64,000 nucleotides of DNA from Citricoccus muralis (GCF_029637705.1 NZ_CP121252.1:1364001-1428000), one strand, 5' to 3'. Counted from the first letter of the stretch, positions 39,080-48,370 are shown. Numbers and translations: made by a program. The notes: generated by a model not told the origin, from the sequence alone.

Positions 39080-39865
39080 ATGATTCGCGGTGTGCTGTTC
39101 GACATCGACGACACCTTGATCGATCTTGCTTCCGCGCAGACGGTCACCTTTCAGGAGACGATAGCGCGGCAGACAGGCCAGGATCTGATGTCGTTCGACC
39201 CGGCCACGCTGGCCGAGGCCACCCGGTACTTCGCCCGCGACCTCGACGGTCACTACGACCGCTACGTCGCCGGTGAACTGGATTTCCTCGGTCAGCGCCT
39301 GGCCCGCGTGCGAGGCGCCATGGACGTGCTCGGACGAAATACCGCTCCGGATGAGCAGTTGTGGGGTGAGACCTACGAACGCAACGTACGGGCTCGCTGG
39401 GCGCTCTTCGAGGATGTCGCACCGACCCTGACATGGCTCGACGAGCACGGGGTGCCCTATGGGGCGGTGTCCAATAACGTGGAGCATTATCAGCGGGGAA
39501 AACTGGCCGAGGTGGGGCTGTCGTGGGACATTGTCGTTGGGACCGATACCGCTGGTGCTCCCAAACCCGACCCGGCCCCCTTCCTGGAAGGATGCCGGCT
39601 GCTGAACTGTGCACCCAACGACGTGATGATGGTAGGGGACAATCCCATTGCCGACGGGCAGGGTGCACGCGAGGCCGGGCTCACCTCGGTGTTGGTCGAG
39701 CGGCCCCAACCAAAATCGCTGCGTGCAGCCGCCTCCGTCAGCGCCGTCAGCGCGACCGCAGCAGGCGATCGACTGGACTATGCAACCGCGCCACCAGGCG
39801 TGCACCGGATCACTGATCTGCGCGAAATTCGGTGTTTTGTCATCGGCGCCGAGACTCGTGTATAG
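39080..39865 (+). CDS. HAD-superfamily hydrolase
   Basis: The 261 residues carry the HAD motifs: FDIDDTLIDL (motif I, D9 and D11), AVSNNVEHYQ (motif II), GAPKPDPAPF (motif III Lys near 163) and MVGDNPIADGQGA (motif IV). A helical cap lies between residues 15 and 120. It is a class I phosphatase-like enzyme of unknown substrate. ATG at 39080 follows gltX by 13 nt, so both are probably co-transcribed. Its last codons contain the promoter of the following tRNA genes. Confidence 0.88.
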   Translation: MIRGVLFDIDDTLIDLASAQTVTFQETIARQTGQDLMSFDPATLAEATRYFARDLDGHYDRYVAGELDFLGQRLARVRGAMDVLGRNTAPDEQLWGETYERNVRARWALFEDVAPTLTWLDEHGVPYGAVSNNVEHYQRGKLAEVGLSWDIVVGTDTAGAPKPDPAPFLEGCRLLNCAPNDVMMVGDNPIADGQGAREAGLTSVLVERPQPKSLRAAASVSAVSATAAGDRLDYATAPPGVHRITDLREIRCFVIGAETRV

Positions 39866-39866
39866 T
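39837..39866 (+). promoter_or_regulatory. Promoter of tRNA-Gln/tRNA-Glu
   Basis: TTGTCA (39837-39842), an 18-nt spacer and TATAGT (39861-39866) form a strong pair overlapping the end of the HAD gene, 34 nt before tRNA-Gln. Confidence 0.65.
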
Positions 39867-39900
39867 CTTTACCTGTTGCCGGAGCGATCCGGACAGCCCT

Positions 39901-39972
39901 TGGGGTATGGTGTAATTGGCAACACAACGGTTTCTGGTACCGTCATTCTAGGTTCGAGTCCTGGTACCCCAG
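39901..39972 (+). tRNA. tRNA-Gln (anticodon CTG)
   Basis: A 72-nt cloverleaf: acceptor TGGGGTA with TACCCCA, discriminator G, anticodon stem ACGGT/ACCGT with loop TTCTGGT (anticodon CTG, codon CAG), and T-arm with GGTTCGAGTCC. CCA is not encoded. Confidence 0.95.
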
Positions 39973-40055
39973 CGAAACTCCAATTTGGAGGATCATCCCG
40001 ACAAGTGATAAGCTTGCGGGGTTGCTTGATCGGACTTCAGTCCGACAAGACCACT

Positions 40056-40128
40056 GGCCCCATCGTATAGCGGCCTAGTACGCCGCCCTCTCACGGCGGT
40101 AACGCGGGTTCGAATCCCGCTGGGGTCA
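40056..40128 (+). tRNA. tRNA-Glu (anticodon CTC)
   Basis: A 73-nt cloverleaf: acceptor GGCCCCA with TGGGGTC, discriminator A, anticodon stem CCGCC/GGCGG with loop CTCTCAC (anticodon CTC, codon GAG), and T-arm GCGGG/CCCGC around TTCGAAT. It is 83 nt after tRNA-Gln; the spacer holds two small hairpins (CTCCAA/TTGGAG near 39977 and TCGGAC/GTCCGA near 40030) that may aid processing. Confidence 0.95.
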
Positions 40129-40135
40129 CAGTGAG

Positions 40136-40174
40136 AACGAGGCTCCGGGTTCATCCCGGAGCCTCGTTTGTTTT
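40136..40174 (+). terminator. Terminator of the tRNA-Gln/Glu unit
   Basis: AACGAGGCTCCGGG (40136-40149) and CCCGGAGCCTCGTT (40155-40168) form a perfect 14-bp stem with a 5-nt loop, followed by TTGTTTT. It begins 8 nt after tRNA-Glu. The rest of the 40175-40311 gap holds a candidate promoter (TATACT at 40220-40225) for the amidase. Confidence 0.85.
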
Positions 40175-40311
40175 GTGCGATAGAACAGATGAGGTTGTGA
40201 CGATCTTCAACGGCTCCTTTATACTCGTGGTGGCGTTGAGACACTTCTCACTTGCAGTTTTATCCTGCCGGACGCCCCAGCTCATCACTCTCTGACACAT
40301 TGAGGCCACCC

Positions 40312-42726
40312 ATGCCCAACCTCGCACTCGGATTCCTCGCTCCTGCCGTCTCCCTGACACTGATCGCCGGTCTTGGCCTTCCCGCCGTGGTCTCCTCCGA
40401 TCCGCCGACGCAGACCACCCCGGCATCGACCACAACGTCGGAGGAAACGGAAGCGGTCACCCCCACCGGACAAGACGAGGAATCGATCTCCTTCACGGAG
40501 GTCGACCCCGAGGCGCTGCCACTGGACGCGCAACCTCAGTCTCCAGTATCGGCATCGGCTCCTCCTGAGGCTGTCGAATCTGTAGAATCCTCGGAACCCG
40601 CCGAGTCCAGCGCGGAAGCTTCACCGGAGACGTCCGAGCCTGCGGAAGACGCCGCGTCCACAGATGCGGAGGCCACGGGTGAGCCGAGCACCGAAGTGCC
40701 CAGCGAGGTCACGGAAGATCAGTCCGCAGCCGAGCCGCAGGCACTCTCGGCTCCGGCGCCTGCCCCGGTCGACGAGCGCGACGCCGCCGATCAGGAACTG
40801 GCCGAAACGGCGCTGCCTGACGAAGAAGAGCTACTCGCAGCGCTCACCGCTCCGACCGAAACCATTGATTTCATGGCGGCCGGGCTCACCTGGAACGCCT
40901 CCACCACTGAGAATGTGGTGGAAGCCTCTGTCCGCGTGCGCGAAGGTGACCAATGGTCGGACTGGAACGAGCTAGAGATCCACCCCATCGACCGCGAATC
41001 TGGGGTCACCGTCACCAAGCAGGGCACGGAGCCACTGATCACCAATGGAGCCAATGCCATCCAGGCGCGCGTGCTCACGGAAAGCGGTGACGTCCCCGGC
41101 GGTTTGGAAGTCACCGTCATTGACCCGGGGGAGTCCCCGACCGATGGTGAACTGGCTCCGGCCTCACCAGCGTTGGAAGAAGAGCCAGTGGAAGCCGAGC
41201 TCAGTTCTTCCGTGGCGTCAGCAACCACAGCGGCGGACGCATCTGCCTCGATCCGTTTGGCCAGTTCCATCACGCCGGCAGAATCCGGAATGACACGGGC
41301 CATCCAGGCCTCGTCCAATGCGAATGTGCTCAAGCCAGCGATCGTGACGCGCAGCCAGTGGGGTGCTAACGAATCGTGGGCGGTTGATAGCGCTCAGTCA
41401 CCGAAGCTGGATGCGATGTACATCCATCACACCGCGGGCACCAACAACTACTCTGCAGCCCAGGCCTACCAGCAGATTCGCGCCATTTACTCGTATCACG
41501 CGCGGACCCTGAACTGGGGCGACATCGGCTATCAGTTCTTGGTGGACCGATACGGCACCATCTATGAAGGACGTCGCGGTGCCCTGACCTCCTTGCCGGT
41601 CGGCGCCCAGGCCGGCGGATTCAACACGAATACCATCGGCATTTCTGCCATGGGCAACTTCGATGTGGCGCAGCCTCCTGCAGCCATGGTTGAGGCCCTG
41701 CAGAAGGTGCTGGCCTGGCAGGGCTATCGGCACGGTCTGAAAGCGAATTCCAACACGCAGCTGACGTCGCGTGCGACGCCGGGGTCCTCAGCCAAGTACC
41801 CTAGCGGAACCAAGGTGACGGTGCCTGTGATTCTTGGCCACCGCGACACCAACTCGACGGCGTGTCCAGGGCGCTACCTGTACCCGAAGCTTTCCTCCAT
41901 GCGCACTAATGTCGCCAACCGCATCGCCGCCGCCGAGCGCGAGCATGGCCCGGGTGATGCCGTGCACGAGCAAATGTGGCTACGCTCAACGCAGGGTGTC
42001 AAAAACGGTACTGGTGTTGGCGCTTCAACTTTGGGGTGGATCGGTCGCGGTGAGATCGTGACTCGGATCGGCACTAATGGGTCCTGGTCTCGGGTTCAGA
42101 CTCCCATCGGAACCGGTTGGCTGCCCACGAAGCAATTGTCCCAGTGGCAAGTCACATTGGGTGCTGTTATGGAGACCCGGTACACCAAGCGCAGCACCAC
42201 CATGCGAGTGGGTGCGAATAGCAAATTCGCCTTCAGAGCCACGGTACCGGACCAAGCACGCGTCGAAGTACTCAGCCGCTTCGGAGCATGGTCATACGTC
42301 ACGACGGATGCAGGTACCGGCTGGATTGCCACTTCGCACCTCCATGTCGCTCGCTGGGCATCCGCCACGGTGATGATCAAGCGCTCTCCCAGCTCCTCGG
42401 CAGCATCTATCGGCCGGATTGGTCGAGCCGAGGCGGTCGGAGTTCGCGGAACTTCAGGAAGTTGGTCGGAAGTGATCACACCGATTGGCCGGGGATGGAT
42501 GCCGACCTCGCAGGTCACGGCCTCCAAAGTGTCCCCAGGATCGGTGATTTCAACCACGACAACGAACCGTCGGACCACGCTTAAGGTCGGCGCTCACAGC
42601 TCTTTCGGCGATCGTGCGGTCCTGGCGAACGGCGCACGAATCCAGGTACATGCGCGTGTGCCGTACTGGTCTTATGTGACGACCTCGGTCGGCACGGGGT
42701 GGGTCGCAACAACTCATCTGAAATAG
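40312..42726 (+). CDS. Secreted N-acetylmuramoyl-L-alanine amidase with SH3-like repeats
   Basis: The 804-residue exported protein probably cleaves the amide bond between MurNAc and the stem peptide. Parts in order: a signal peptide (residues 1-28), an acidic Pro/Ser/Glu/Thr-rich linker (about 30-200), and a beta-rich region (about 200-290). Then follows a PGRP/amidase-2 domain (about 341-535) starting KPAIVTRSQWGAN, with zinc ligands near H373 (YIHHTAG), H510 (GHRD) and C518 (TACPG). Residues 555-804 hold four SH3-like modules in an A-B-A-B pattern; each ends in GTGWLPT, GTGWIAT, GRGWMPT or GTGWVAT. ATG at 40312 is chosen for the signal peptide. It is followed 12 nt later by thiL. Confidence 0.88.
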   Translation: MPNLALGFLAPAVSLTLIAGLGLPAVVSSDPPTQTTPASTTTSEETEAVTPTGQDEESISFTEVDPEALPLDAQPQSPVSASAPPEAVESVESSEPAESSAEASPETSEPAEDAASTDAEATGEPSTEVPSEVTEDQSAAEPQALSAPAPAPVDERDAADQELAETALPDEEELLAALTAPTETIDFMAAGLTWNASTTENVVEASVRVREGDQWSDWNELEIHPIDRESGVTVTKQGTEPLITNGANAIQARVLTESGDVPGGLEVTVIDPGESPTDGELAPASPALEEEPVEAELSSSVASATTAADASASIRLASSITPAESGMTRAIQASSNANVLKPAIVTRSQWGANESWAVDSAQSPKLDAMYIHHTAGTNNYSAAQAYQQIRAIYSYHARTLNWGDIGYQFLVDRYGTIYEGRRGALTSLPVGAQAGGFNTNTIGISAMGNFDVAQPPAAMVEALQKVLAWQGYRHGLKANSNTQLTSRATPGSSAKYPSGTKVTVPVILGHRDTNSTACPGRYLYPKLSSMRTNVANRIAAAEREHGPGDAVHEQMWLRSTQGVKNGTGVGASTLGWIGRGEIVTRIGTNGSWSRVQTPIGTGWLPTKQLSQWQVTLGAVMETRYTKRSTTMRVGANSKFAFRATVPDQARVEVLSRFGAWSYVTTDAGTGWIATSHLHVARWASATVMIKRSPSSSAASIGRIGRAEAVGVRGTSGSWSEVITPIGRGWMPTSQVTASKVSPGSVISTTTTNRRTTLKVGAHSSFGDRAVLANGARIQVHARVPYWSYVTTSVGTGWVATTHLK

Positions 42727-42738
42727 GTTCGGCACCCA

Positions 42739-43791
42739 GTGACACAACGTGTGGGAGATCTCGGCGAGCATGCGGTTCTCGAGGCGATTCAGCGGATTAT
42801 CGAGGCCGCCGAGCGTCCCTGGCCCGAAGGCACGATAGGCCCTGGAGATGACGCAGCCGTACTTCCGGTAAAGAGTGGTCGGGTCGTCGTCAGTACTGAC
42901 GCGATGAGCCTTGATCGTGATTTTCGCCTGGTCTGGCCGAGCGGTGTTCGCGACAATGGCTTCTCCACAGGGTGGAAGGCAGCGGCCCAGAACCTGTCCG
43001 ATATCAATGCAATGGGTGGGACCAGCACCGCGCTCTTCATGGCCCTTACGATGCCTCCAGAAACAAAGATCCAGTGGGTCGAAAATCTGGCACGTGGGAT
43101 GCTGACGGCGATCCGAGTACTTCACGGTCCCGGATGCCGGTTGGCAGGCGGTGATCTTGGATCAGGATCCGATCTTACGATGGCTGTCACAGTCATGGGG
43201 GAGACGGGAACCCGCGACCCCATACTTCGTCGCAGCACGAATATGCTCCGAAACCCAGAAGAAGCCGTGCTCATCCACACAGGCCATGTCGGATGGGCCG
43301 CCGCTGGCTTGTGCGTTCTAGAGACGCCACGGAAAGACCTGGAACACATTCTTCGTCAGAGTCCTCATCCGAGGCATCTGGTTCGGTTGATGGTTCGTGC
43401 AGTCCGAGCGCAAATGCGGCCGAGGCCGCCGCTGACCCAAGGGCCAGCGGTACATGGCGCAGTCGACTGCATGATGGATGTTTCCGATGGACTCACGCGC
43501 GACAGCCATAAGCTGGCCCAGGCCAACGGATTTCGCGCATTCTTGGATGAATCTTGGGTGAGCGCACGTTCGGCTGAGTTACGGCCTATCGCCGAGGCTG
43601 TTGGCGCTAGCGCTGAAGAGTGGGTCAAGGAAGGCGGCGAAGACTATGGCTTGCTCGGGGCGATACCCCACGATGCTCCAGTGCCCAGCGGGTGGTCACG
43701 CTGTGGCACCCTTCGGGCTCTTCGCGCGGATGACGTGGAAGCCAACGTAGTCGCTGGCGACACGGGGGGTTGGGATCATTTTTCCGAGTAA
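42739..43791 (+). CDS. thiL: Thiamine-monophosphate kinase
   Basis: ThiL phosphorylates thiamine monophosphate to the cofactor thiamine diphosphate. The 350 residues carry GPGDDAAVLP, STDAMSLDRDFRL, the KAAAQNLSDINAMGG segment, LAGGDLGSGSDLTMAVTVMG and MDVSDGLTRD, all hallmarks of the PurM/ThiL-type kinase. GTG at 42739 lacks a clear ribosome site and lies 12 nt after the amidase gene, so the two are probably co-transcribed. From memory, thiL in related genomes sits near ddl and DUF3515; here it is 8 kb away from them. Confidence 0.92.
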   Translation: MTQRVGDLGEHAVLEAIQRIIEAAERPWPEGTIGPGDDAAVLPVKSGRVVVSTDAMSLDRDFRLVWPSGVRDNGFSTGWKAAAQNLSDINAMGGTSTALFMALTMPPETKIQWVENLARGMLTAIRVLHGPGCRLAGGDLGSGSDLTMAVTVMGETGTRDPILRRSTNMLRNPEEAVLIHTGHVGWAAAGLCVLETPRKDLEHILRQSPHPRHLVRLMVRAVRAQMRPRPPLTQGPAVHGAVDCMMDVSDGLTRDSHKLAQANGFRAFLDESWVSARSAELRPIAEAVGASAEEWVKEGGEDYGLLGAIPHDAPVPSGWSRCGTLRALRADDVEANVVAGDTGGWDHFSE

Positions 43792-43793
43792 CC

Positions 43794-43819
43794 TGGCCGA
43801 CCCGCAAGCGGGTCAGCCA
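43794..43819. terminator. Hairpin between thiL and the IclR gene
   Basis: TGGCCGACCCG and CGGGTCAGCCA pair over 11 positions with one mismatch around a CAAG loop. It covers the 3' ends of the convergent thiL and iclR-type genes. No T-run follows. Confidence 0.5.
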
Positions 43820-44601
43820 TTCTCGATGGAGCGCACCATTTCCGTCAGGCGATGAGCCGCGCGTAGCACTGTTGCTGAATGATGCCGGCCAGGGGAGCGT
43901 GTCAGGCGCTCGATCGGTCCGGAGATCGACACTGCTGCAATGACTTTGTTGTTGGTTCCTCGCACCGGTGCGGAAACAGAACCGACACCCGTCTCGCGCT
44001 CACCCATGGACTGTGCCCAGCCCCGTCGGCGCACGCCCGCCAAAGTGGCCGGGGTGAAGATCGCCTGATCTAGGCCCTCGAGCAGACGTTCTTGGTCCTC
44101 CCAGGCCAGGAGCACCTGAGCGGCGGAGCCGGCTTTCATGGAGAAGCGAGTCCCGACCGGAATCGAATCTCGCAGCCCCACTGGTCGTTCAGCGCTCGCG
44201 ACGCAGACTCTCGTGTCGGCATGGCGACGGAACAACTGAGCAGATTCTCCAGTGCTGTCTCTCAGCCAGGCAAGAACCGGCACGGCCGCGGCCGTCATCC
44301 TGTCCTCGCCGACTGCTGAAGCCAACTCGGTGAGGCGGCCACCGAGAACGTAGTGCGATTGGTAGTCCCGGCTGATGAGACGATGGTGAATGAGGGCAGC
44401 TGCAAGGCGATGCAGCGTGGGTCGTGCAATCCCCGTCGACTCGACCAACTGCGCCAGCGATGCCGGGCCGCGCTCCAGAGCGTGCAGGATCATCATTGAC
44501 TTATCGACGACGCCGACGCCCGACGGGGAGTATGTGGGATCGACGGCTTCGTTTTCACGAGGGATGTGTGAGATCGGGGGTCGAGAGCTACTGTGTTCCA
44601 C
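43813..44601 (-). CDS. IclR-family transcriptional regulator
   Basis: The 262-residue protein has an N-terminal winged helix-turn-helix (SMMILHALERGPASLAQL, then TGIARPTLHRLAAAL, about residues 34-70) and a C-terminal IclR effector domain with MKAGSAAQVLLAW and GVRRRGWAQSMGERETGVGSV. It is divergent from leuCD. The same place in corynebacteria holds LtbR, which represses leucine genes, so it probably controls leuCD and itself. GTG at 44601 lies 6 nt after TACTAT on the minus strand, giving a leaderless message. The effector is unknown; leucine or a pathway intermediate is plausible. Confidence 0.88.
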   Translation of the reverse strand: MEHSSSRPPISHIPRENEAVDPTYSPSGVGVVDKSMMILHALERGPASLAQLVESTGIARPTLHRLAAALIHHRLISRDYQSHYVLGGRLTELASAVGEDRMTAAAVPVLAWLRDSTGESAQLFRRHADTRVCVASAERPVGLRDSIPVGTRFSMKAGSAAQVLLAWEDQERLLEGLDQAIFTPATLAGVRRRGWAQSMGERETGVGSVSAPVRGTNNKVIAAVSISGPIERLTRSPGRHHSATVLRAAHRLTEMVRSIENG

Positions 44602-44607
44602 TATTCG

Positions 44608-44613
44608 ATAGTA
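44608..44613 (-). promoter_or_regulatory. -10 box of leaderless iclR-type gene
   Basis: On the minus strand TACTAT is followed by CGAATA (6 nt) and GTG. The nearby palindrome at 44616-44632 lies in the spacer between -10 and -35, suitable for autorepression. Confidence 0.5.
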
Positions 44614-44615
44614 TC

Positions 44616-44632
44616 ATCTCAATATATGAGAT
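44616..44632. promoter_or_regulatory. Palindrome in the iclR-leuC intergenic region
   Basis: ATCTCA-ATATA-TGAGAT is a perfect 6-bp inverted repeat with a 5-nt spacer, 14 nt upstream of the iclR-type start and 114 nt before leuC. It is an AT-rich island in G+C-rich DNA. A second ACTAT-TCG-ATAGT repeat (44600-44612) touches the regulator start codon. It is the best candidate operator for the IclR protein. Confidence 0.55.
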
Positions 44633-44745
44633 AAATTGGTGACTGTTTTGCCCCCTTGTTCTCGCGGTGCGATTGTAGTGAGCATCAGGGCCCGGCCAGA
44701 AGGGGGACGGGTGGTTACTGGTATCGGAAGGCAGGCGAGATCGCC

Positions 44746-46236
44746 ATGAGTGATCAGCAATCGGAATACGGAACGACCATCACGACGTCGGACCGCCCGC
44801 GTACACTCGCAGAAAAGGTGTGGGACGACCACGTTGTCGTTCGTGGTGAGCGCAACGGCGACGTCCAGACGCCTGACCTGCTATACATTGACCTGCACCT
44901 GATTCACGAGGTGACCTCACCGCAGGCCTTCGAAGGGTTGCGGCTGGCGGGCCGTCAGGTGCGTCGCCGTGACCTCACCATCGGCACCGAGGACCACAAC
45001 ACTCCAACGATGGACATCAACAAGCTCATCGCGGATCCCACCTCGCGTAAGCAGGTGGACGCGCTGCGCACGAACGCCGAAGAATTCAACATCCGCTTGC
45101 ACTCCCTGGGCGACCGTGAGCAGGGCATCGTGCACGTCGTAGGCCCACAGCTTGGTCTCACTCAGCCTGGCATGACGGTGGTCTGCGGTGACTCGCATAC
45201 CTCGACCCATGGTGCCTTCGGTGCTTTGGCTTTCGGTATCGGCACCTCTGAGGTGGAGCATGTGATGGCCACCCAAACTTTGCCGTTGAAGCCGTTCAAG
45301 ACCATGGCCATCAACGTGGAAGGGACGCTGAAGGAAGGCGTCACCTCCAAGGACATCATTCTGGCTGTCATTGCCAAGATCGGCACCGGTGGCGGTCAGG
45401 GCTATGTGCTCGAGTACCGCGGATCCGCTATTCGCTCCCTGTCCATGGAAGCTCGGATGACGATCTGCAACATGTCGATCGAGGCAGGTGCTCGCGCTGG
45501 CATGATCGCTCCTGACGAGATCACCTTTGACTACGTTCAGGGCCGTCCGCATGCCCCTGAGGGCCAGGACTGGGACGATGCTGTGAATTACTGGCGTACC
45601 TTGAAGACGGATGAGGGCGCCACCTTCGATCAGGAAGTCTTCCTGAACGCTGATGACCTCGAGCCGTTCGTGACCTGGGGGACTAACCCCGGCCAGGGTG
45701 TCTCCCTCTCGGCTAACGTGCCGGACCCGGCATCCTTCGAAGATCCGAATGAACGGGCCGCTGCCGAGCGCGCACTGCAGTACATGGATCTCACCGCAGG
45801 TACACCGATGAAAGAGATTCCTGTTGACACGGTGTTCTTGGGCTCGTGCACGAACTCTCGTATCGAGGATCTGCGACAGGCTGCAGCCATTCTCGAAGGA
45901 CAGACGAAGGCCGAAAATGTCCGCATGATGGTTGTCCCGGGATCGCATCGCGTGCGCATGCAGGCTGAGGAAGAAGGTCTGGACAGGATTTTCAAAGAAT
46001 TTGGTGCCGACTGGCGATTCGCTGGTTGCTCGATGTGCTTGGGTATGAACCCGGACCAGCTCGCGCCAGGGGAGCGGTGCGCATCAACATCGAACCGCAA
46101 TTTCGAAGGGCGACAGGGCAAGGGCGGTCGCACTCACTTGGTGTCTCCCGTTGTTGCCGCCGCAACGGCGATCCGGGGAACGCTGTCATCACCGTCCGAC
46201 CTCACATCGGATGCCGCAGTACTGCAGGACGCTTGA
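44746..46236 (+). CDS. leuC: 3-isopropylmalate dehydratase large subunit
   Basis: LeuC with LeuD isomerises 2-isopropylmalate to 3-isopropylmalate. ATG at 44746 gives 496 residues starting [11 protein letters not shown]; the open frame begins 90 nt earlier, but those residues do not resemble LeuC. The 4Fe-4S ligands are in [14 protein letters not shown] and [14 protein letters not shown]. The aconitase-type [19 protein letters not shown] and VDTVFLGS strands are present. leuD follows 17 nt later. Confidence 0.95.
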   Translation: MSDQQSEYGTTITTSDRPRTLAEKVWDDHVVVRGERNGDVQTPDLLYIDLHLIHEVTSPQAFEGLRLAGRQVRRRDLTIGTEDHNTPTMDINKLIADPTSRKQVDALRTNAEEFNIRLHSLGDREQGIVHVVGPQLGLTQPGMTVVCGDSHTSTHGAFGALAFGIGTSEVEHVMATQTLPLKPFKTMAINVEGTLKEGVTSKDIILAVIAKIGTGGGQGYVLEYRGSAIRSLSMEARMTICNMSIEAGARAGMIAPDEITFDYVQGRPHAPEGQDWDDAVNYWRTLKTDEGATFDQEVFLNADDLEPFVTWGTNPGQGVSLSANVPDPASFEDPNERAAAERALQYMDLTAGTPMKEIPVDTVFLGSCTNSRIEDLRQAAAILEGQTKAENVRMMVVPGSHRVRMQAEEEGLDRIFKEFGADWRFAGCSMCLGMNPDQLAPGERCASTSNRNFEGRQGKGGRTHLVSPVVAAATAIRGTLSSPSDLTSDAAVLQDA

Positions 46237-46253
46237 GGAGCTGAGAAAGAGTC

Positions 46254-46859
46254 ATGGAAAAGATCAGCACACACACCGGTATCGGCGTTCCACTGAAGCA
46301 GTCCAACGTGGACACGGACCAGATCATCCCAGCTGTCTACTTGAAGCGGATCACCAAGACCGGATTCGATGATGCCCTGTTCGCAGGTTGGCGGAAGAAC
46401 CCGGACTTCATCCTCAACCAGGAGCCCTATAGTCGAGGGTCGGTTCTGGTGGCAGGACCGGACTTCGGCACCGGATCTTCCCGTGAGCACGCGGTGTGGG
46501 CACTGCGTGACTACGGCTTCAAGGTCGTGATTGCCGCACGTTTCGCCGACATCTTCTACGGAAATGCGGGCAAGCAGGGACTGGTGGCCGCGCAGGTTGA
46601 CCAGGGCGACATCGAGCTCATTTGGAAGGAGCTCGAAAACAATCCGGGCACCGAAATTACGGTGGACCTTGAGCACCGCCTGGTCGAGTGTGGATCCATC
46701 TCTACGACCTTCACTATCGACGATTACACGCGTTGGCGGCTCATGGAAGGCCTCGATGACATCAGCCTGACGCTGCGTGACGAAGAGCGAATTCGAGAAT
46801 ACGAAGCACGCCGTCCGGCGTTCAAACCCACGACACTCCCGGCACGCACGGCGGACTAA
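46254..46859 (+). CDS. leuD: 3-isopropylmalate dehydratase small subunit
   Basis: The 201-residue swivel-domain partner of LeuC has [16 protein letters not shown] near residue 10, the substrate-binding [14 protein letters not shown] (about 74), and [18 protein letters not shown]. Length is standard. ATG at 46254 follows AAAGAG. It ends 120 nt before murA. Confidence 0.95.
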   Translation: MEKISTHTGIGVPLKQSNVDTDQIIPAVYLKRITKTGFDDALFAGWRKNPDFILNQEPYSRGSVLVAGPDFGTGSSREHAVWALRDYGFKVVIAARFADIFYGNAGKQGLVAAQVDQGDIELIWKELENNPGTEITVDLEHRLVECGSISTTFTIDDYTRWRLMEGLDDISLTLRDEERIREYEARRPAFKPTTLPARTAD

Positions 46860-46979
46860 TTCTCAGAACTTTGTCATCTTCTCGGCGTATGCTGTTCTCT
46901 ACATGTGCGCGGTGAGGGGTCGTTTCGATCGCTCAGGACGCCAGGGAAGACTGCACCAGCCACGGAGGTTTCGAATCCT

Positions 46980-48323
46980 ATGGGAGAACTGCTGACCATC
47001 AACGGCGGTAAGCCGCTCGAAGGACGTGTCAGCGTACGCGGCGCGAAGAACCTGGTGCCTAAGGCCATGGTTGCCGCACTTTTGGGGTCGGGAACGTCCG
47101 TGTTGCGCAACGTTCCAGAGATCAAGGACGTTGATGTCGTCACTGGGCTGTTGCAGCTTCACGGGGTCAAGGTCGAACGCGATTCCGAAGACGGATCAAT
47201 GACGCTCGACCCTCGTGAAGCCAAGACGGCTGGATCATCTGAGATCGATGCTTTTGCTGGCGATTCTCGCATTCCGATCTTGTTCTGTGGCCCGTTGATG
47301 CATTCCGTGGGTGAAGCATTCATCCCTGACCTCGGCGGCTGCAAGATCGGTGACCGTCCGATTGATTACCACCTGACCGTCCTTCGCAACTTTGGCGCCG
47401 TCGTCGAAAAGCGTCCGGGCGGAATTCACATCTCTGCTCCTAAGGGACTCTACGGAGCCAAGCTCGAGTTGCCTTATCCTTCGGTCGGAGCGACCGAGCA
47501 GGTACTGCTGACCGCGGTGCGTGCCGAGGGCATTACGGAGCTTAAGGGCGCCGCCGTCGAACCAGAGATTCACGACCTGATCCACGTGCTCCAGAAGATG
47601 GGCGCGATCATTACGGTGCAGACAGACCGCACGATCCGTATCGAAGGCGTCAAGAAGCTCAGTGGTTACAACCACCTCGCCATTCCGGACCGCAACGAGT
47701 CCGCTTCCTGGGCATCAGCCGCTTTGGTCACCCAGGGCGATATTTTCGTCGAAGGTGCCATGCAGCGTGATCTGACGGCGTTCCTCAACGTGTACCGCAA
47801 GATTGGCGGTGAGTTCTCCGTCCACGACGATGGCATCCGTTTCTGGCATGGTGGCGACGCGCTGAACTCGCTGGTCTTGGAGACGGACGTCCATCCCGGG
47901 TTCATGACCGATTGGCAGCAGCCGCTGGTCGTAGCTCTCACCCAGGCACAGGGTGTCTCCATTGTGCACGAGACCGTGTATGAGAACCGGTTCGGCTTTA
48001 CGGACGCGCTGGTGCGTATGGGCGCTTCCATCCAGTTGCACCGTGAGTGCTTGGGATCGGTGCCGTGCCGGTTCGGTCAGCGGAACTTCCTGCACTCAGC
48101 TGTGATTTCAGGACCGACGAAGTTGCATGGCGCCGACTTCGATATCCCGGATCTGCGTGGCGGATTCTCTCACCTTGTTGCGGCCTTGGCGGCCAAGGGG
48201 ACCTCGCGTGCGACCGGCATCGAGATCATCAACCGTGGTTACGAAAAGTTCATGGAGAAGCTCGAAGGCCTCGGCGCCGACGTGTCGCTCTCTGATCAGC
48301 AGGCGTCACTACAGCTCATTTGA
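46980..48323 (+). CDS. murA: UDP-N-acetylglucosamine 1-carboxyvinyltransferase
   Basis: MurA transfers enolpyruvate from PEP to UDP-GlcNAc, the first committed step of peptidoglycan synthesis. ATG at 46980, after CGGAGG, gives 447 residues starting MGELLTINGGKPLEG. The RGAKNLVPKAMVAAL segment supplies the Lys/Asn pair, and PDLGGCKIGDRPIDYH carries the catalytic-loop Cys (about residue 122). All parts of the EPSP-synthase-like two-lobed fold are present. An ATG 75 nt upstream would add residues unlike MurA. From memory, leuD-murA-plsC-gpsA-ddl is the usual Micrococcales order. Confidence 0.93.
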   Translation: MGELLTINGGKPLEGRVSVRGAKNLVPKAMVAALLGSGTSVLRNVPEIKDVDVVTGLLQLHGVKVERDSEDGSMTLDPREAKTAGSSEIDAFAGDSRIPILFCGPLMHSVGEAFIPDLGGCKIGDRPIDYHLTVLRNFGAVVEKRPGGIHISAPKGLYGAKLELPYPSVGATEQVLLTAVRAEGITELKGAAVEPEIHDLIHVLQKMGAIITVQTDRTIRIEGVKKLSGYNHLAIPDRNESASWASAALVTQGDIFVEGAMQRDLTAFLNVYRKIGGEFSVHDDGIRFWHGGDALNSLVLETDVHPGFMTDWQQPLVVALTQAQGVSIVHETVYENRFGFTDALVRMGASIQLHRECLGSVPCRFGQRNFLHSAVISGPTKLHGADFDIPDLRGGFSHLVAALAAKGTSRATGIEIINRGYEKFMEKLEGLGADVSLSDQQASLQLI

Positions 48324-48370
48324 TCCGTGCGGAGCCGGTGTGCCAAGTTTTTGCTCGGCCGGGTCTGCCC

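Noticed and set aside
46888-46893. TATGCT as a murA -10 box
   Set aside because: The nearby TTGTCA is only 11 nt upstream, too short for a promoter, and no better -35 fits.
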